The position numbers were made by a program, and so were the translations under genes. Under the pieces are notes generated by a model. The model did not search any database. It was not told where the DNA came from and saw only the letters and a list, made by a program, of their open reading frames with translations. This document shows positions 62,561 through 64,000 of a DNA stretch of 64,000 nt, piece after piece (within the stretch, counting starts at the first letter, position 1; every line of letters begins with the position of its first letter). The DNA is from Ceratotherium simum simum (Eukaryota; Chordata; Mammalia; Perissodactyla; Rhinocerotidae): positions 9,121,920 through 9,185,919 of the forward strand of contig NW_004454173.1 of assembly GCF_000283155.1 (NCBI RefSeq). Direction: 5' to 3'.

Positions 62561-64000
62561 TTACATCACCTTGAGAATGGAAATATACACTCAAGTCTAT
62601 ATTCTTACTACTTTCAAAGAATATGTGTTCATGTCTGTTTTCCACAGAAATTTTGTTTTTTAAAGAAATAAAAGGCAAGAAAATATCATAAACTGGTTTC
62701 CCAAATTGGTCACAAATACTACAATATTTTGTATAGAAAATGCTTTCTCATAAATTTTATCTACATTAAGTGAAGAAAAGGAACATGGATATAGTCATGT
62801 ACCATTCTTATCAGTCATAAAATGACACATGGTAAATTTCTCTTCTTGATTTTTTCCCCTTGATTATACCCAGAGGAGGGTGCTACGTTTGGTAACATTA
62901 GAGCAAAGGTGAAATTTACCTTCAGTTAACAAGAAGTTGGCAATTTCTTGTTTGGCTGAATTTGAGAAAATCTTATAAAAACATTCTATATTAAATTCAG
63001 ACTTATGGGTGGCTGCATGGGCTGAAGAATTTGGTAAACCTGAGCTGAAAAATGGCGCCTAGATCTTCAACTTCTTGTTTTGAACTCTTTCTTGAGCTTC
63101 ATTCCATGAGGGATCCTCCCCTGGAGATGGACTTCCTGTTTCTCTTCTGTTGTCGACCTCTGAGTCAGGGGTGGAGGACTGGTGTAAATGAGAGAGTCCC
63201 ATACATTGTCTAATTGGAGCATGCCAAGTGATTTTTGTCAGGCTCTCCTTCCGTCATAAATTGTTGGTATAGCTATTGTGAAATACAGTGTCATAAATTT
63301 GTTATAAACCATGAACGAAAGGAGAACAGCAGAAATTTAGTTCTGTGGGAATGCACCCAAATATCAAGCAGATGGTGTTCATTTATTTGGGAAAATGTGT
63401 ATCTGTTACATAATCTAAAATATGTCTTTTTCACATTTAAAAATATTTGGGTCATGATTTAGAGTTTTTATTGGATTGTTTTTTAAACTGAGAGGAAGAA
63501 AAAAGGTAACTGTATTTTAAAACATATTTGACATGTTACTAATAAAATTTTATTTCTGGTGAAATATAGGTGCCTTTATTAAGTAGGGGAGGGGGCATCA
63601 TGAACACTTGGCAATCACTTTATGTCCCTCAATTCCAGAGGTCTCATTTGAAAGGCATGTGGTTATATTTCTTTCAGCAGTTTTCAACACAAAGTTTGCT
63701 TAAGAATTTGGAAGACATTACCAATCTGCTGGCAGATTTTCTTCACTAAAATTGACTCTGAAATGGTTTTTAGGTGGCATGAGTCACGACAACACATGAC
63801 AGAACTCACTGTATTTAGGCCTTATTCAAACACTGTAAGTACAAATCTCAGAGTCAAAGATAATTTCTCCACCTATAGAATGGCAGCAGGTGTACCCATC
63901 CATTCTCCATGGATTTGTTGGGTGAAGAGCGGGTGGAACACACCGTGAAGGTAGATTCCTTCTCTTTCTAGTAGAACTGGTGTTTATTATCAGTTTTGCA

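Larger units (their letters stand above)
57826..64000. other. Likely 3' UTR of the SERTAD4-like gene, then intergenic
   Basis: No further coding sequence is supported. A candidate poly(A) signal AATAAA lies at 58479-58484, about 650 bases after the stop codon, followed by a GT-rich stretch (TTTGTGGTGGGCC). Sequence between about 57840 and 60050 contains few recognisable repeats, compatible with a longer UTR. Further right there is a MIR/L2-like fragment at about 61095-61205 and a MER5A-like remnant at about 62395-62560. Confidence 0.55.

Overview
This is a stretch of mammalian nuclear genome. It is AT-rich, with genes split into small exons by long introns and crowded with interspersed repeats. 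Eight tRNA-derived SINEs of the equine repetitive element (ERE) kind, several with intact target-site duplications, point to a perissodactyl (horse family, or possibly rhinoceros or tapir). The exact species cannot be read from the window.

Left part (1-29453, plus strand): the last four coding exons of SYT16 (synaptotagmin-16) at 5234-5490, 10761-11201, 14338-14527 and 29140-29453. Together they encode about 399 residues: the end of a serine-rich linker, C2A, C2B and the terminal WHxL motif. The first roughly 245 residues and the promoter lie outside the window. The acidic calcium ligands of ordinary synaptotagmin C2 domains are largely missing, as expected for this calcium-independent branch. 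The intron after 5490 uses a GC donor.

Middle (29454-46180): SYT16 3' UTR and/or intergenic DNA, mostly repeat-poor, with two ERE SINEs and L1 remains. A CpG island with promoter-like sequence sits at about 46190-47180.

Right part (47057-57825, plus strand): two well-formed exons (57190-57305, 57451-57825) encode a SERTA-domain protein that closely resembles SERTAD4 but is not SERTAD4. In human, SYT14-SERTAD4-HHAT-KCNH1 lie together on 1q32, and SYT16 and KCNH5 lie together on 14q23. A SERTAD4-like gene directly downstream of SYT16 therefore looks like the missing partner of that duplicated block, a whole-genome-duplication paralogue. This is the most interesting content of the window. Its first coding exon was not found. 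The CpG island about 10 kb upstream is the natural promoter candidate.

The remainder (57826-64000) holds the likely 3' UTR of the SERTAD4-like gene and intergenic sequence, with no other gene that I can support. No structural RNA genes, CRISPR arrays or prokaryotic features are present.
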